DNA of 64,000 nucleotides from positions 1-64,000 of the forward strand of contig JBEBSD010000012.1 of assembly GCA_040394475.1 (NCBI GenBank), given 5' to 3'. The position numbers and the translations under genes are program-made. Below, one piece after another: positions 1 to 9,105 of the stretch. Numbering within the stretch: position 1 is the stretch's first letter; every line of letters starts with the position of its first letter. Origin of the DNA: JBEBSD01 sp040394475. GTDB lineage: Bacteria > Bacteroidota > Bacteroidia > Cytophagales > Spirosomataceae. Under the pieces are notes generated by a model. That model worked only from the letters and a program-made list of their open reading frames with translations, was not told the DNA's origin and searched no databases.

Positions 1-80
1 ATGGCCTATAAAAGGTTATAAGCCTTAAGTAAATGACATTGATTCCCCATTCCCCCCATCCACCACCCCAAACCTGCGAT

Positions 81-1316
81 CTATTTTACAGGAACCAGCC
101 GAATGGTCCTTAAATCCAGCAAAGCGCCTTCGCCGAATTCGGTGGCCGGCCGGAAAACCAGTTTATGGCGTCCTTGAGTAACGTCCAGCTCCCCGATCTT
201 TTTTTCTTTAAAAGTTTCCCAGGAGCCGCTTTTGTCCACCTTTCCGGTTATCGTCTTCCCGGCCGCTTCCAGTACAAACCCTTTCCCTGCCTCTTCGTCC
301 GAAACCGACCAATCCAGGAACACCTGGTAGCGGCCGGTCTGCGCGACATCAAGATCCCATTCCACCAGGTCTTTCCCGGTAAACCATCCAAAAGCCTTCC
401 ATTCCGGCATATACTCAATTTTCGGCCCCTTTCCACTTCCATATTGCGCCGGCAGGACGACTTCTTTTCCCGGCTGCATGTAGACGGGCTGCGGGGTGTT
501 GACCAATCCCTGTTCCCGTTTCTCCCTGACATAGGCGGCAATGGTGCCGACAGGCGCAATCCATATCCCGTTATCGGGGTCCTGAGCATACTGCACCAGT
601 TTTTCAAGCATCGCCAGCCGTGTCGTCTGATTACCGGATGCAGCAGTTTCGTGCCCTGCCAGGACCAGCCATTGTCCGGCTTTTTCAACCTGTTGTACAA
701 GGGGGAGGATTTCTTCAAAATCTTTTCCGTCCATTTCCATGCCCGTCAGCAACGCCATGTCACAATAGGAAGGATCTACCGGCGCTTCGTCCCGCCAGCC
801 CCGTCCGGCCACGAACATATCGGCGATCAGCGGCACAAAACTCTGTGCATAAGCTCCCCGGCCAATCGTAGTCAATCCGCACGGATAGGCATACGTGGTG
901 GGCGTCACCCCCAGCAATTCCTTGATCTGCCGGTTAGCCGCTTCCAGCTCCTCCCTCATCTGCGCGATGGTATAAGTTTCCAGTGCCCGTCCGCGCGACC
1001 AGGGGAAATTTCCGCTGCACGGATGCTGGATGGAATGATTCCCCATTTCATGACCATTGGCTGCTGCCTTTTTCCAACCCGCTAATTCACGTTCGACATT
1101 AGAAGGCACTACGTAGAAGGTGGCTTTAACGTCGTATTTATCCAGCAATGCGGTTCCGCCATTGACATTGGTAATCCTCGCATCGTCGAAGCTCAGGCTC
1201 AGGGCCATCCGTTTGCCTTCCGGCCACGGGAATGTCTCCTTTTGTGCCAGTACAGTCGAGCTCAACCCGGCAAAGACCGCCGGGAGGCAACAAATGATTT
1301 TCAAAGTAGTTTTCAT
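81..1316 (-). CDS. Secreted polysaccharide deacetylase (CE4-like) with C-terminal carbohydrate-binding-like domain
   Basis: Probable NodB-type deacetylase that removes acetyl groups from a glycan in the periplasm or outside the cell. With the start at 1316 the protein has 411 residues and opens with a typical signal peptide ending in VLAQ (about residue 25). The metal site is visible as SFDDAR (Asp44/Asp45) and NHSIQH (His94, His98). The last 110 or so residues (from about 300) look like a beta-sandwich carbohydrate-binding module rather than catalytic sequence. The frame stays open to 1403, but that would add 29 non-signal residues, so I prefer 1316. It is the most distal gene of the minus-strand locus headed by the sigma factor at 18113. 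The exact substrate cannot be read from the sequence. Confidence 0.8.
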   Translation of the reverse strand: MKTTLKIICCLPAVFAGLSSTVLAQKETFPWPEGKRMALSLSFDDARITNVNGGTALLDKYDVKATFYVVPSNVERELAGWKKAAANGHEMGNHSIQHPCSGNFPWSRGRALETYTIAQMREELEAANRQIKELLGVTPTTYAYPCGLTTIGRGAYAQSFVPLIADMFVAGRGWRDEAPVDPSYCDMALLTGMEMDGKDFEEILPLVQQVEKAGQWLVLAGHETAASGNQTTRLAMLEKLVQYAQDPDNGIWIAPVGTIAAYVREKREQGLVNTPQPVYMQPGKEVVLPAQYGSGKGPKIEYMPEWKAFGWFTGKDLVEWDLDVAQTGRYQVFLDWSVSDEEAGKGFVLEAAGKTITGKVDKSGSWETFKEKKIGELDVTQGRHKLVFRPATEFGEGALLDLRTIRLVPVK

Positions 1317-1402
1317 ATCAGGCTGCAGGTAATTATTTTTTTTATTGGTTGCCCCCCTCTCTCCGGCGGCTGTTTCGTTATACGTATTCACAATTGCTTT
1401 CA

Positions 1403-2695
1403 CTATGGTCGGTGCATTTGTCCTTCTATATAGCCCATGACGCCTTCTATCAAGGTTTCGGCGCCTCCGGGAGCATAGGGCGAAACCGTTGGCTCGTAAC
1501 CGCCGAATGTCAGCTCTTCATCGGTGAGCATATACCCTAACCAGCCATTCCCGTACCCGTAATAAAATGTGTAAGGAAATGGTGAACGGTCTCGGATTTC
1601 ATTGGAAATTTCGCAAAACAACTCCAATGGCGCGCTCCATATGGCAATATCGTCGTTGATTTTCAGGAATCGCACCGGCAGCCGCACTACTTCCAGGCCG
1701 GCGCTGGTTACGCGGGTGTAGTCGGACAGGTAGGCGGGCCATTTCAATCCTTCCTTACGCCGCGGCTCCACTGTAATACCACCGGCCCGGAGCGTGACAG
1801 CCGGGGTAGAGACTGTCATTTTCTCATTCGCTTCCACGATCCTGTTGCCGAGCAGCGCCTCAAATTGCTTCAACCGGCCCGTGCCGGGCTGCGTGCTGTA
1901 AATAGGAGCAATATTTCCTGCAGCACCGTTGACAAAAAGCATCACCGCCCCCGTTTCCTTCTCTACATAATCCGAAACAATACCGGGGGCATCGCCACTG
2001 ATGACCGTACACTGTCCGCCCAATACTGTGCCGTGCATAGCGTAATTGGCAATGATGGCCAAAGGCGACTGATCGGCACGCTCGATGCGCAGCATTCCGA
2101 TACGGCGATCCACCGGCAGGTCCGGGTTGTTGCCCAGCGAGGTGCTTCCGTCTACCTCCCGGGCGCGGCGGTTGATATTGGCATTAGAATGCCCCCAACC
2201 GACCGCCAGCCGGGCCGGCTCCAGCTTTTTCAGGGCATCCGCGACTGCATTCAGTAATTTCTGCTCGGTTTCTTCCGTGTACTGACGATCATACTGATGG
2301 GTATAGCGTTCCCCCATAAAAGCTTCCGGTAATCCGGGCGGTCCCAGCTCCGGAGCGGAGTGTGTATGGGTTAACGTCCACCAGAAATTTTCAAGAGCAA
2401 TTCCCTGTTCCTGTTGCAAGCGGGCCGCCACCTTGTCGTATTCCGAAGGGGATAGGACACAGATATCGGAAGAAACCAGCACAAAGCGGGTTTTTCCATC
2501 GTCCAGCACGACGACACGGTGAAAGATCCGGTCGTGGATCCCGGTAGATTTCCGGGCGCCGTATCCCAGCAATTGCTGCGAATCTGCCGGTGTAATATCG
2601 ATTTTACTGACGGCGGCCTTGAAATTCTGTGCGCCGGAGGCATGCATCAACAGCAACAGTACGGCGGCAAAAAGGTAATGGATGGTTCGTTTCAT
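1403..2695 (-). CDS. Neutral/alkaline ceramidase-like hydrolase
   Basis: 430 residues with a signal peptide ending near SGAQ (residue 23). It matches the N-terminal domain of the neutral/alkaline non-lysosomal ceramidase family: KIDITPAD near residue 31, the metal-binding THTHSAPE at 109-116, a later NYAMHGTVLGG stretch and GAAGNIAP. Family members split the amide bond of ceramide, but many bacterial relatives of this short form sit in glycan loci and have no proven substrate, so amidase activity on a ceramide is an inference. It lacks the long C-terminal domain of true ceramidases (usually 650 residues or more). It lies 146 bp downstream of the cytochrome gene, separated from it by a palindromic repeat cluster. 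Confidence 0.8.
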   Translation of the reverse strand: MKRTIHYLFAAVLLLLMHASGAQNFKAAVSKIDITPADSQQLLGYGARKSTGIHDRIFHRVVVLDDGKTRFVLVSSDICVLSPSEYDKVAARLQQEQGIALENFWWTLTHTHSAPELGPPGLPEAFMGERYTHQYDRQYTEETEQKLLNAVADALKKLEPARLAVGWGHSNANINRRAREVDGSTSLGNNPDLPVDRRIGMLRIERADQSPLAIIANYAMHGTVLGGQCTVISGDAPGIVSDYVEKETGAVMLFVNGAAGNIAPIYSTQPGTGRLKQFEALLGNRIVEANEKMTVSTPAVTLRAGGITVEPRRKEGLKWPAYLSDYTRVTSAGLEVVRLPVRFLKINDDIAIWSAPLELFCEISNEIRDRSPFPYTFYYGYGNGWLGYMLTDEELTFGGYEPTVSPYAPGGAETLIEGVMGYIEGQMHRP

Positions 2696-2722
2696 AAAAA
2701 TCGTTTAATTGGTATGCGTAGA

Positions 2723-2834
2723 GACGCACGGCCGTGCGTCTCCACTGATAGGCCGTGCGTCTGTACCGATAGGCCATCGCGTATCCACCGATAGGCCGTG
2801 CGTGTCCACCGACAGAGACGCACGGCCGTGCGTC
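2723..2834. repeat. Palindromic GACGCACGGCCGTGCGTC repeat cluster
   Basis: Two copies of the perfect 18-bp palindrome GACGCACGGCCGTGCGTC lie at 2723-2740 and 2817-2834. Between them are degenerate 21-22-bp tandem units of the form GCCGTGCGTC plus a CCACCGATAG-like linker (starting at 2731, 2752, 2773 and 2795). The cluster fills the gap between the cytochrome and ceramidase-like genes and could form strong hairpins in the transcript. Palindromes of this type are common dispersed repeats in Bacteroidota intergenic regions; their function is unknown. Confidence 0.8.
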
Positions 2835-2841
2835 TGTACGC

Positions 2842-5841
2842 CTATTGGGTATTCAGGAATGCCAGCAGATCGGCCATTTGCTGTTTGTCGATTAGCTGAT
2901 CGAATCCGGCTGTCATCACAGAGGTGCTCATCGCCGTCAATGCGGCTATTTCCTGGCGGGCGACGAGTGTTTCCACCCCGCCATAATTACGGATCGTAAT
3001 GGCAGAAGGTGTTTCAGACGCAATCAAGCCCTGAATGGTTTCTCCCGACCGTAATTCAATGTTCCAGATATCATACCCGTCGGCTATGGAAAGATTGGGA
3101 TCCAGGATGTCTGCCATGACTGATTCGGGCCGGCGATTGCGGATCGTGGCCAGGTCCGGACCGTAGAAAACGCCGTTTTTACCGGCAATCTGATGACAGA
3201 TTGCGCAATGCTGGTTGAATACCACCTGCCCGTTCGTTACGTCTCCGGTAAGGGTCAGCGCCTCCGCATATTCTTTAATGACGGCCTGTTCTGATCCGCC
3301 CCCGCCGGCCAGCAACCTGCGTGCCTGATTGCGGAGGATCTCATTTCCCTGCGCCATCAATCCAACCTGCCGGGGCCAGCTGATCACGGACGGATCGATG
3401 ATTCCCTCCTCGACGGCATTCAGCAGCAACCCGATCCGTTCCTCATTCCGGAGAAAAGTACCGATTGCTGCTTCCCTCAAACCGGGCGTCAGCGATGGCC
3501 ATTTCGCTATCAGCAGCTCGCTTATGGTAGCGTCCGGTATCGCGTTGAGCGCATTCAAAGCAGCTTTTTGTACAGAAACAGGTTCTGCAGCACCCATCAA
3601 TCCTTTCAGCAGAGCGGCATGCCCGGCCGGATTCTCCAACGAAAGAAACTGGATGGCTTCCTTTCGCTTTTCCTCATCCGATTTCGGATCCGCCGCAATT
3701 CGTTTGGATTGCTCCGTCGCCGTTGCTGTGGCCTCTCCGGCCGGCAGACCGGTTACCCGCAACAAATTCATTGCCGCTTTCCGAAGGGACGCATTGCGAT
3801 TGGAAAATGCTTCGCGCAACAACAATTTCATTTCCCCCTGCAACGCGTCCCTGTCAATTTCCTTGTTACGCAATCCCTGCTCCAGCCCGCTCAGAACAGG
3901 GACCGCCCATCCTGCATGCGGTGATTGAAAGGCTTTCACGATCAGCGGGCCGATTTGTTCCCTGCCGGCCCCTCTCATAGCGCTGAGACGTTCCACCCAC
4001 GATGCATACGACGGGTTGTCCTTGTTAAATCGCCGCATCACTTCTTCCAACAGGTTATCTTCCTTCGACGGAACAGCCGACAGCGCGGCAACCTGCATCC
4101 AGGGATCGTTCAGGCTTCCGAACAACAGCTGTTTCCTGGCCTGGACCGCCTGCGGGGAATCTACAAATCCGAGTGTACACAGCGCCTGAAACCGGACCTT
4201 CGCATCCGGATCGCTTTGAAGAGCAATCAGTGCCGAAATCACGTTTTCTCTGCCTTTGTACGCCTCCTCCCGTATTTTTATTTCAGCGATCCGTATCGCA
4301 TTTTCCCGGACCCCTGCTTCGCTGTCTTTCAGTGCCCCGACCAGGATTTCCGCGGTCAGGATATCCAGCCCCTGTAAGGTCCACAAGGCGTGTAACCGGC
4401 CGAGCGGCCCGGCGGAACCGGCCGCCATTTTTTCAAGCTGCTGTACGATGCTTTTATCGTTGCGGTCCAGCAATAGCCGCTGGGCGTTTTGCCGCCACCA
4501 CAGATTCGGGTTTTCCAGGTGTCCGACCAGTTCCTCCGTTGTGGCATCGCCCAATTTCAGTTTCCAGTCGGCCGGGGGTGTCCCTTTGGGAGTAATCCGG
4601 TAAATACGTCCCTGGTCGATTCCATTGTAAACCGCGCCGGATTGCGCCACTTCATCGGCCATCCATTCAGGATGTTCAATGATCTGCCGGTAGTAATCTA
4701 CAACGTATAATGCCCCGTCCGGCCCGGTGTACATATTCACTGGCCGGAACCAGGCATCGGCAGCAGCCAGAAATTCCTTTTTTTCATACATTCTGCCCGC
4801 CGTAAACGTGGCTCCTCTCTCCTGGAGGATGTCGGCATGTACCAGGTTCCCTACTGGCTCCGCCACGAATACAACACGGTCGAACGGCGGCGGGAACAGC
4901 CCCCCTGCATAGGCAGTAATGCCGCAGGCCGCGGTAAAAACGCCCAGATCCGTCAGCAACTGATGCTCGGGATTTTTGGTGATCGGGTACACATCCGCCG
5001 CATTTCCATGATCGGATATCGATTCCGTTGCATTGGAAACCAGCAGGTCAGGGTTACGGTTCAGGTAGCCGGCGCCGATCACTTCCTGGTAAATGTGGTG
5101 GGCGTTGCTGACCAGGAAACGGCGGCCCCATTGGTCGAACGTATGCCCGAACTGCGTCGCCGCGGCGAGGTTCTCCAGGGTAAAACGATCGGGCTGAAAA
5201 CGGACACTGCGTCCTAAAGCATTCTCAGGCAGGCGGGGACCTTCGGGTTTTCCGGGAAAATACACTTCACTGCCCCGGTCACTGAATTCTTCCGTGTATA
5301 CCTTGGCAGTCACCGCAGGCTCATGCCCCAGGTAAATCCAGTTGTCAATCCCCAGCATGGGATTATTGACGTTATGCTGGGGATTGGCCACGGCAAAACC
5401 CGTGAGCACCACCTCACGGATATCAGCGATCCCGTCCCCGTCTATATCTTCCAGGTACAGTACATTGGGCGGGTCGGTCACCAGGATGCCCTTTTTCCAG
5501 CGCATCACCCCGGTAGGCAGTATGAGCTTATCGGCAAACACTGTGCTTTTGTCCATTACGCCATCGCCATCTGTATCGGAAAGAAGCTTTACGGTTCCGG
5601 ATCCTCCTTTATCGAGCGGGTATCCATGCATTTCCACCACATACAGACGGCCATATTCGTCTATTTCCATGTCCACCGGATCGGCTACCAATGGCTCAGA
5701 AGCCACCAGCTCGACCTGGAAGCCATCGGCAATTTCAAAGGTAGCGAGCGATTCGGACGCCGAAAGGCCGCTGAGGGGTTTGGTTTGCTGGCAGCCCAGC
5801 AGGGCTATTACGATGAAACTAAATGAAATCCTGTTAACCAT
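2842..5841 (-). CDS. PVC-type haem-binding lipoprotein: dehydrogenase-like propeller, HEAT repeats and cytochrome c
   Basis: 999 residues. It starts with a lipoprotein signal (lipobox ALLGC, Cys17), so it is probably anchored in the envelope. The first 430 residues form a PQQ-dehydrogenase-like beta-propeller of the membrane-bound dehydrogenase type (FEIADGFQVELVASEP, then DIDGDGIADI-type blades). The middle (about 450-830) is HEAT-like helical repeat. The C-terminus carries one c-type haem site, CAICH, at about residue 880, followed by GVFYGPDL and a C-terminal helix with Met candidates as distal ligand. Such fusions occur next to GMC or sugar oxidoreductases, and the natural inference is that it oxidises a substrate or accepts electrons from the GMC enzyme at 7411-9093. 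The direct partner is not proven. Confidence 0.85.
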   Translation of the reverse strand: MVNRISFSFIVIALLGCQQTKPLSGLSASESLATFEIADGFQVELVASEPLVADPVDMEIDEYGRLYVVEMHGYPLDKGGSGTVKLLSDTDGDGVMDKSTVFADKLILPTGVMRWKKGILVTDPPNVLYLEDIDGDGIADIREVVLTGFAVANPQHNVNNPMLGIDNWIYLGHEPAVTAKVYTEEFSDRGSEVYFPGKPEGPRLPENALGRSVRFQPDRFTLENLAAATQFGHTFDQWGRRFLVSNAHHIYQEVIGAGYLNRNPDLLVSNATESISDHGNAADVYPITKNPEHQLLTDLGVFTAACGITAYAGGLFPPPFDRVVFVAEPVGNLVHADILQERGATFTAGRMYEKKEFLAAADAWFRPVNMYTGPDGALYVVDYYRQIIEHPEWMADEVAQSGAVYNGIDQGRIYRITPKGTPPADWKLKLGDATTEELVGHLENPNLWWRQNAQRLLLDRNDKSIVQQLEKMAAGSAGPLGRLHALWTLQGLDILTAEILVGALKDSEAGVRENAIRIAEIKIREEAYKGRENVISALIALQSDPDAKVRFQALCTLGFVDSPQAVQARKQLLFGSLNDPWMQVAALSAVPSKEDNLLEEVMRRFNKDNPSYASWVERLSAMRGAGREQIGPLIVKAFQSPHAGWAVPVLSGLEQGLRNKEIDRDALQGEMKLLLREAFSNRNASLRKAAMNLLRVTGLPAGEATATATEQSKRIAADPKSDEEKRKEAIQFLSLENPAGHAALLKGLMGAAEPVSVQKAALNALNAIPDATISELLIAKWPSLTPGLREAAIGTFLRNEERIGLLLNAVEEGIIDPSVISWPRQVGLMAQGNEILRNQARRLLAGGGGSEQAVIKEYAEALTLTGDVTNGQVVFNQHCAICHQIAGKNGVFYGPDLATIRNRRPESVMADILDPNLSIADGYDIWNIELRSGETIQGLIASETPSAITIRNYGGVETLVARQEIAALTAMSTSVMTAGFDQLIDKQQMADLLAFLNTQ

Positions 5842-5899
5842 TTTAAATGTAATTCGTATGCTAAATTGAGGAATGTGGTCACACCGCTCGCCGTTTTTA

Positions 5900-6814
5900 T
5901 CAGAACCTTTTCAGGAAAAGCACTAATTCCCGGTTTATAACCGGATTTCCGCAACTTAATCCATGATCATCGCTGTCGATCTCCCGGAGTGCTATGTATC
6001 CTCCGGCATTGCGGATGTATTGTTGAAAAAGCCGGGAGCTTGCAATCGGTACTACCCGGTCGCGGGTGCCGTGCCATATTTTTACAGGCACCGGGTAAAT
6101 TTTGACCGTGTCTGTTCCATTGTAAAAGGTATGGATGCGCAGCGGATTCCAACCGGTCACTTTCGTTTCTTCCCACGTATTTCCCGACTGATCCGTAAAG
6201 TTGTATACCTGTGCAATGGCCTGGCGGGTCGAGGACATCCAGGGGTTTTTCCAGGCTTGTTCGTATACATCCAGCACCGGGCTGAACAGCACATGGGCCA
6301 GGACGATGCTGCTGTGTTTGTAAACAAAGTTGACCGAAGACAATCCCCCCATTGAAAAACCTCCTACCATGATCTGCGGGTGGACATTGTAATGGTTACG
6401 GATGTATGCATAGGCTTTGTAGGCCGATTGTACGGCCCAGCTTCCGCCCATATTTTCAACCAGAGGGCCCCCGTTTACATCAAAAACCGCATAGCCCTCG
6501 TCCAGCAGTGTTCTTTGAAGATCGAACCGGTTCAGAAACCAGTCGTCAGCCGTCACACCGCCGCCGGCTCCATGGGCCATGTAGACCAGGCGTACCGGCG
6601 GTCCGTCCGGAGTATAACCGGCGGGTAATTTCAATACGGCGTGGTCGTGATAGAGGCTGTCACCATCCGCGGGTGTCAAACCGACAAGACGCTCATCCGG
6701 AAATTTGAGGTTAATGGGCACGGTGAAAAATACCTCCCGGACGACCTGCGCATGTACCCGCTTCCCGCTTGCCTGCTGCACTAGTAAGAAACACAAAAGA
6801 TACCGTATTACCAT
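5900..6814 (-). CDS. Secreted alpha/beta-hydrolase (esterase/PHB depolymerase-like)
   Basis: Serine esterase of the alpha/beta-hydrolase fold. The nucleophile elbow GFSMGG is at about Ser154. The other catalytic candidates are the Asp in HGTRDRVVP and the His in DSDDHG near the C-terminus, and the oxyanion region is AHGAGGG. I chose the start at 6814 (304 residues) because it gives a clean signal peptide (MVIRYLLCFLLVQQASG); an upstream ATG at 6832 would add six residues. The start lies inside the end of the subunit-3 gene (7-bp overlap), which points to translational coupling. It may remove ester groups from the substrate of the locus. Confidence 0.75.
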   Translation of the reverse strand: MVIRYLLCFLLVQQASGKRVHAQVVREVFFTVPINLKFPDERLVGLTPADGDSLYHDHAVLKLPAGYTPDGPPVRLVYMAHGAGGGVTADDWFLNRFDLQRTLLDEGYAVFDVNGGPLVENMGGSWAVQSAYKAYAYIRNHYNVHPQIMVGGFSMGGLSSVNFVYKHSSIVLAHVLFSPVLDVYEQAWKNPWMSSTRQAIAQVYNFTDQSGNTWEETKVTGWNPLRIHTFYNGTDTVKIYPVPVKIWHGTRDRVVPIASSRLFQQYIRNAGGYIALREIDSDDHGLSCGNPVINRELVLFLKRF

Positions 6815-7353
6815 GGTCGTTCCGTGGTGCATCCGTCGTACCGGCCAGGTGCGGGATTATAGGTTAAAAAGCGGGTCGCCCCAGCCTCCGAACTGAAATA
6901 CCCTGCCAGGGTAAGCTCCTTGAACATCCTGAAATAGTGTACCGGTTCTTCCGGCTTCCTGCCGGACATATAGGCAGTGTGCGCTTTGTCGAGCGCTGTC
7001 AAAAACGACTCCTTTTCAGCCCGGGAGATCCGGATAAAGCTTTTACCGTAGGCTTTCCGGCAGGCCGCTTCCAGTTCGGTTATTCCGTCGAGAAAGATTT
7101 TCTGCTGCTCCGGTTCATAACAATCCGTTACTATCACGGACATAAACCGCCCCACGTCGGCCTCCCGGGCGCCCGGTGTGTCCGTTTCAGGCAGAATCGT
7201 TTCCCCGATTTCATTGAGCAGCCGTATCTGATTTTCGTTCAGCAAGCCATCGCTATTTCCGAACGTATAGGAACTGTTCAAAAAAGCCTGCGCCCCTATC
7301 ATCACACCGCCCAACAGATAACTCACCTTTTCAAGAGCTTCCCTCCGGTTCAT
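6808..7353 (-). CDS. Gluconate 2-dehydrogenase subunit 3 family protein
   Basis: 181 residues from the ATG at 7353. The N-terminus MNRREALEKVSYLLGG resembles a twin-arginine signal, and the body matches the small subunit of GMC-type dehydrogenases (ETILPETDTPGAREADVG is the family core). In known pairs the small subunit carries the export signal and the FAD subunit travels with it. That fits here: the next gene upstream (7411-9093) is a GMC enzyme without a signal peptide. An ATG at 7377 would start inside a TTATGAG heptamer repeat, so I prefer 7353. Confidence 0.85.
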   Translation of the reverse strand: MNRREALEKVSYLLGGVMIGAQAFLNSSYTFGNSDGLLNENQIRLLNEIGETILPETDTPGAREADVGRFMSVIVTDCYEPEQQKIFLDGITELEAACRKAYGKSFIRISRAEKESFLTALDKAHTAYMSGRKPEEPVHYFRMFKELTLAGYFSSEAGATRFLTYNPAPGRYDGCTTERPW

Positions 7354-7367
7354 AGGAATTGATTTTT

Positions 7368-7402
7368 CATAATTCATAACTCATAACTCATAACTCACAA
7401 CT
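7368..7402 (-). repeat. Short TTATGAG heptamer array in a gene leader
   Basis: About four copies of the heptamer TTATGAG/TTATGAA, read on the minus strand, lie 15 nt upstream of the start of the gluconate-dehydrogenase subunit-3 gene. The gap back to the GMC stop is otherwise only a few bases. The same heptamer, in the same orientation relative to the downstream start codon, forms the large arrays at 20731-21014 and 40279-40680. Confidence 0.85.
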
Positions 7403-7410
7403 AAACCCTC

Positions 7411-9093
7411 CTACCTGATCGTGCCTTTCCGCATTTCCTTTACAGCATAATCCACCGCACGCGCCGTCAGCGCCATGTACGTTACCGACGGACCGGGAAT
7501 GCAACTGGACGAACACATGGCTGAACCGTCTGTGATGAATACGTTTTTTACTTCGTGCATCTGGTTCCATTTATTCAATACCGATGTTTTGGGGTCTTTT
7601 CCCATTCTTGCCGTACCGGTTTCGTGGATACAGGAGCCCGGTATTTTCTTGTTGTCGTACGTTACAATGTTTTTCAGTCCTCCCATTTCCAGGATTTCGG
7701 CGGCACTGTTCATTGCATCTTCGCCGAGTTTCCGCTCATTTTCCCTGAACTCACAGTCAATGCTCAGGACAGGCATGCCGAATTTGTCTTTCTGTTCTTT
7801 ATGCAAGGTCACTTTGTTGTCGTAATACGGCAAATGCTCTCCCCACGCCGTGATGGCCATCCCCCAATCACCTGCTTCCGAAAGCCGGTCTTTTAACCGG
7901 ATCCCTATCCCGTCTCCCCAACCGATACGGCCCCTGTGGGCCCCTCCCTGATAGGTATATCCTCTTAAAAACCGATCCGTTTTCGTTTTCTCATTAATAT
8001 TACGGAACCTCGGCACAAAAATACCAGTTGGCCGGTTCCCGAATGTATACTTGTCCTTAAAGCCGTCGTAACTGCCGCGGGCGCCCATTCCGTAAGGCAT
8101 GTCCATCAGGTTATGACCGATCTGTCCGCTGCCGTTCCCCAATCCATCCGGAAACGCATCCGAAACAGAGTTCAGCAGGATCAGGGTTGTATTCAGAGTG
8201 GAGGCATTCAAAAAAATCACATCGGCATAGTAATCATATTCTTCCAGTGTCTCCGCATCAATTATCCGCACACCCGCGGCCTTTCTTTTTTCCTTATCAT
8301 AGAGCACTTCCTTTACTACTGAAAACGGCCGTAAGGTCATGTTCCCGGTAGCCGCCGCCGCCGGGAGCGTCGCTGCGTTGCTGCTGAAGTATCCCCCGTA
8401 GGTACAGCCGCTTTCACATTTCCCGCGGTACTGGCACGGCCCACGTGTTCCGATACGCTGCGTGTGGTTGGCGGTACGTCCGTGAATGATCAGCCGTTCC
8501 CCGCCAAACCCCTTCTTTACCCGTTCTGCTACATACTTTTCCAGGCAATTCATCGGCATGGGCGGCTGGAATTTTCCGTCCGGGAGATGCGGAAGCCCTT
8601 CCAGCGAACCGGCGATGCCGACGAAGGGCTCTACGTAATCATACCACGGCGCAATGTCTTTGTAACGGATAGGCCAGTCGACTCCGTAGCCATCTTTCGC
8701 ATTTGCCTCAAAGTCAACATCGCTGCGCCGGTAGCATTGCCGGCCCCAGAGTAAGCTTCTGCCGCCTACCTGGTAGCCCCTTGCCCACTCGAAGGGTTTC
8801 ACCTGTTCGTAGGGCTGGTCGAGGTCGTTGACAAAGAATTTCTTCGAGACTTCGTTAAAATTATACACCCCGCTCTGGACCGGGCTCAGCCGCCGGTCTT
8901 CCCGGGTTTTCCACCCCCGGTGCTCCAGCTCCCAGGGGGCTTTCATATCTTCGTAGTCCACAATGTGCCTGACATCCCGGCCTCGTTCGAGCACCAGGGT
9001 TTTCAGTCCTTTCTCACACAGTTCCTTAGCTGCCCATCCTCCGCTGATGCCCGTGCCTACCACGATGGCATCATATGTCCTGTCTTTGATCAT
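7411..9093 (-). CDS. GMC family FAD-dependent oxidoreductase (sugar/glucoside dehydrogenase-like)
   Basis: 560 residues. The FAD-binding Rossmann motif is VVGTGISGGWAAKEL at about 11-25, with the ribose-binding Glu in LVLERG. The C-terminal GMC domain has HETGTARMG (His about 490) and ITDGSAMCSSSCIPGPS. There is no signal peptide, so export would depend on the Tat-type subunit encoded downstream. GMC/subunit-3 pairs include glucoside 3-dehydrogenases, gluconate and 2-keto-gluconate dehydrogenases and relatives. The DUF1080 gene 12 bp upstream, a family linked to cleavage of 3-keto-glycosides, makes C3 oxidation of a glycoside the best guess. Electrons could pass to the cytochrome at 2842-5841. 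Confidence 0.85.
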   Translation of the reverse strand: MIKDRTYDAIVVGTGISGGWAAKELCEKGLKTLVLERGRDVRHIVDYEDMKAPWELEHRGWKTREDRRLSPVQSGVYNFNEVSKKFFVNDLDQPYEQVKPFEWARGYQVGGRSLLWGRQCYRRSDVDFEANAKDGYGVDWPIRYKDIAPWYDYVEPFVGIAGSLEGLPHLPDGKFQPPMPMNCLEKYVAERVKKGFGGERLIIHGRTANHTQRIGTRGPCQYRGKCESGCTYGGYFSSNAATLPAAAATGNMTLRPFSVVKEVLYDKEKRKAAGVRIIDAETLEEYDYYADVIFLNASTLNTTLILLNSVSDAFPDGLGNGSGQIGHNLMDMPYGMGARGSYDGFKDKYTFGNRPTGIFVPRFRNINEKTKTDRFLRGYTYQGGAHRGRIGWGDGIGIRLKDRLSEAGDWGMAITAWGEHLPYYDNKVTLHKEQKDKFGMPVLSIDCEFRENERKLGEDAMNSAAEILEMGGLKNIVTYDNKKIPGSCIHETGTARMGKDPKTSVLNKWNQMHEVKNVFITDGSAMCSSSCIPGPSVTYMALTARAVDYAVKEMRKGTIR

Positions 9094-9105
9094 TGGTTAA
9101 CGGTT

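Noticed and set aside
165..1085. A 306-codon open frame on the plus strand
   Set aside because: Antisense to the deacetylase gene, with no recognisable domain and an unnatural residue composition.
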